From RECO01 sp050485385 (GTDB lineage Bacteria; Pseudomonadota; Alphaproteobacteria; Geminicoccales; Geminicoccaceae): a stretch of DNA of 13,465 nt. The position numbers were made by a program, and so were the translations under genes. This document shows, in pieces, positions 12,526-13,465 of the stretch (position 1 is its first letter; every line of letters starts with the position of its first letter). The notes below the pieces were generated by a model. The model was not told where the DNA came from, did no database searches, and saw only the letters and a list, made by a program, of their open reading frames with translations. Location: assembly GCA_050485385.1 (NCBI GenBank), contig JBJHBG010000120.1, positions 1-13,465 on the forward strand. Direction: 5' to 3'.

Positions 12526-13465
12526 GTGACGCGCCAGCTCGATGCGGAACGCCTGCGGGCGGTAGTCGAGACGGCGGCCGACGGCGTCATCCTGATCGAC
12601 GACCAGGGGCGCATCCTGATGTTCAACCCCGCCTGCGAGCGGCTCTTCGGCTATGCGGTCGACGAGGTGCGGGGCGAGAACGTCAGGCTTCTCATGCCGG
12701 AGCCCTACCGCAGCGGGCACGATGGCTATTTGCAGCACTACCGCGAAGGCGGCGCGCCGCGAATCATCGGCATCGGCCGCGAGGTCGAGGGGCGGCGCAA
12801 GGATGGCACCACCTTTCCCATGCATCTCTCGGTCGGGGAGGCCCGCCAGGGCGGCGGCACCACGTTCGTCGGTATCGTCCACGATCTGACCGAGCGCAAG
12901 CAGGCCGAACGCGCCCTGAGGGAGAGCGAGGCCCGCCTGCGGGCGGTGGTCGAGACGGCGGTCGACGGCGTCATCCTGATCGACGACCAGGGGCGCATCG
13001 CGATGTTCAATCCCGCCTGCGAGCGGATGTTCGGCTACACGGCGGACGAAGTGCAGGGCCAGAACGTGAAGCTGCTCATGCCGGAGCCCTACCGCGACGA
13101 GCACGACGGCTATCTGGAGCACTACCGCAAGGGCGGCGAGGCTCGGATCATCGGCATCGGCCGCGAGGTCGAGGGTCGGCACAAGGACGGCACCACTTTC
13201 CCGATGCACCTCTCGGTGGGCGAGGCCCGGCGCGGCGGCCAGATGGCCTTCGTCGGCATCATCCACGACCTGACCGAGCACAAGCGCACGCAGGAGCAGC
13301 TCGTGCAGGCGCAGAAGATGGAGACCGTTGGCCAGCTCGCCGGCGGTATCGCCCACGACTTCAACAACCTGTTGACGGTCGTCATCGGCAACGCCGAGGA
13401 ACTGGCGGGACGGCTCAGAGCCCGGCCGGACCTCGAGGAGCTGGCGCAGTCGATCCTGCACGCAG
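12526..13465 (+). CDS. FixL-like tandem haem-PAS sensor histidine kinase (partial, 3' end outside window)
   Basis: Two-component sensor kinase; 313 codons are visible. Two PAS domains (about 9-125 and 137-253) are followed by the start of a HisKA domain with phosphoacceptor His277 in GGIAHDFNNLL. Both PAS copies carry the FixL haem-pocket pattern: proximal His65/His193 (HDGYL), distal Arg85/Arg213 (IIGIGR) 20 residues later as in FixL H200/R220, and hydrophobic Ile80/Leu101/Val103 with equivalents in PAS2. Oxygen or another haem ligand is thus the likely signal. No membrane helix is visible, so it is probably cytoplasmic. GTG 12526 is chosen because GGAG (12515-12518) lies 7 nt upstream; GTG 12481 or a frame-shifted ATG 12444 are alternatives. 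The ATPase domain and any receiver lie beyond the window. Confidence 0.85.
   Translation, partial: MTRQLDAERLRAVVETAADGVILIDDQGRILMFNPACERLFGYAVDEVRGENVRLLMPEPYRSGHDGYLQHYREGGAPRIIGIGREVEGRRKDGTTFPMHLSVGEARQGGGTTFVGIVHDLTERKQAERALRESEARLRAVVETAVDGVILIDDQGRIAMFNPACERMFGYTADEVQGQNVKLLMPEPYRDEHDGYLEHYRKGGEARIIGIGREVEGRHKDGTTFPMHLSVGEARRGGQMAFVGIIHDLTEHKRTQEQLVQAQKMETVGQLAGGIAHDFNNLLTVVIGNAEELAGRLRARPDLEELAQSILHA
12550..13283 (+). repeat. Tandem 384-bp intragenic duplication encoding the two PAS domains
   Basis: Bases 12550-12899 align without gaps to 12934-13283 at a period of 384 bp (128 codons). By hand count the two 117-residue segments differ at about 21 positions, roughly 80% identity, with long runs of identical DNA. 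This points to a fairly recent internal duplication or to gene conversion between the copies. It is also a possible site of assembly error. Confidence 0.9.

Noticed and set aside
12550..13283. CRISPR or transposon explanation for the long repeat
   Set aside because: There are only two copies, in frame and encoding PAS domains; no spacers, terminal inverted repeats or transposase are present.
12475..13461. Minus-strand ORF opposite the PAS kinase
   Set aside because: It mirrors the duplicated PAS coding DNA; the plus strand encodes conserved PAS and HisKA motifs.

Overview
The window is a section of the photosynthesis gene cluster of a GC-rich anoxygenic phototrophic proteobacterium, most likely an alphaproteobacterium. 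The evidence is the gene order crtD | crtE-crtF-bchC-bchX-bchY-bchZ-pufQ-pufB-pufA-pufL-pufM-pufC, a pufQ-like gene, TGT-N12-ACA (CrtJ/PpsR-type) operators, and LH1 polypeptides that resemble those of Rhodospirillum-like bacteria. The genus cannot be fixed from sequence alone. No LH2 genes and no pufX are present; the reaction-centre genes are followed by a tetrahaem cytochrome gene.

Layout. Positions 1-910 (minus strand, 3' end outside the window) encode CrtD. A 121-bp divergent control region with a paired CrtJ/PpsR-type operator separates it from crtE-crtF (1032-3059). A second paired operator with the same geometry and a sigma-70-like -35 box lies just after crtF and upstream of bchC. bchC, bchX, bchY and bchZ (3165-8202) are tightly packed and encode the late bacteriochlorophyll a steps: chlorophyllide a oxidoreductase (BchXYZ) and the 3-hydroxyethyl dehydrogenase BchC. 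They run into pufQ and the structural genes pufBALM and pufC (8321-12197). Strong inverted repeats lie between bchZ and pufQ, between pufQ and pufB, and between pufA and pufL, as expected of a long mRNA processed into segments of different stability. Terminator-like hairpins follow pufC.

The final 940 bp begin a sensor histidine kinase with two nearly identical PAS domains. Both carry the haem-pocket signature of the oxygen sensor FixL: proximal His, distal Arg and the hydrophobic triad. The gene continues beyond the window. An oxygen- or gas-sensing kinase next to the photosynthesis cluster is the most interesting feature here, because photopigment synthesis is normally repressed by oxygen.

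How the genes work together: CrtE makes GGPP, used for carotenoids and for the bacteriochlorophyll tail. CrtD and CrtF carry out late desaturation and methoxylation of carotenoids. BchXYZ and BchC complete the bacteriochlorin. PufB and PufA form the LH1 ring around the PufL/PufM reaction centre, and PufC re-reduces the photo-oxidised special pair. Less certain items are a 44-codon ORF bridging bchZ and pufQ, the start of the kinase gene (a possible single-base frame disruption), and an apparently non-lipidated PufC.
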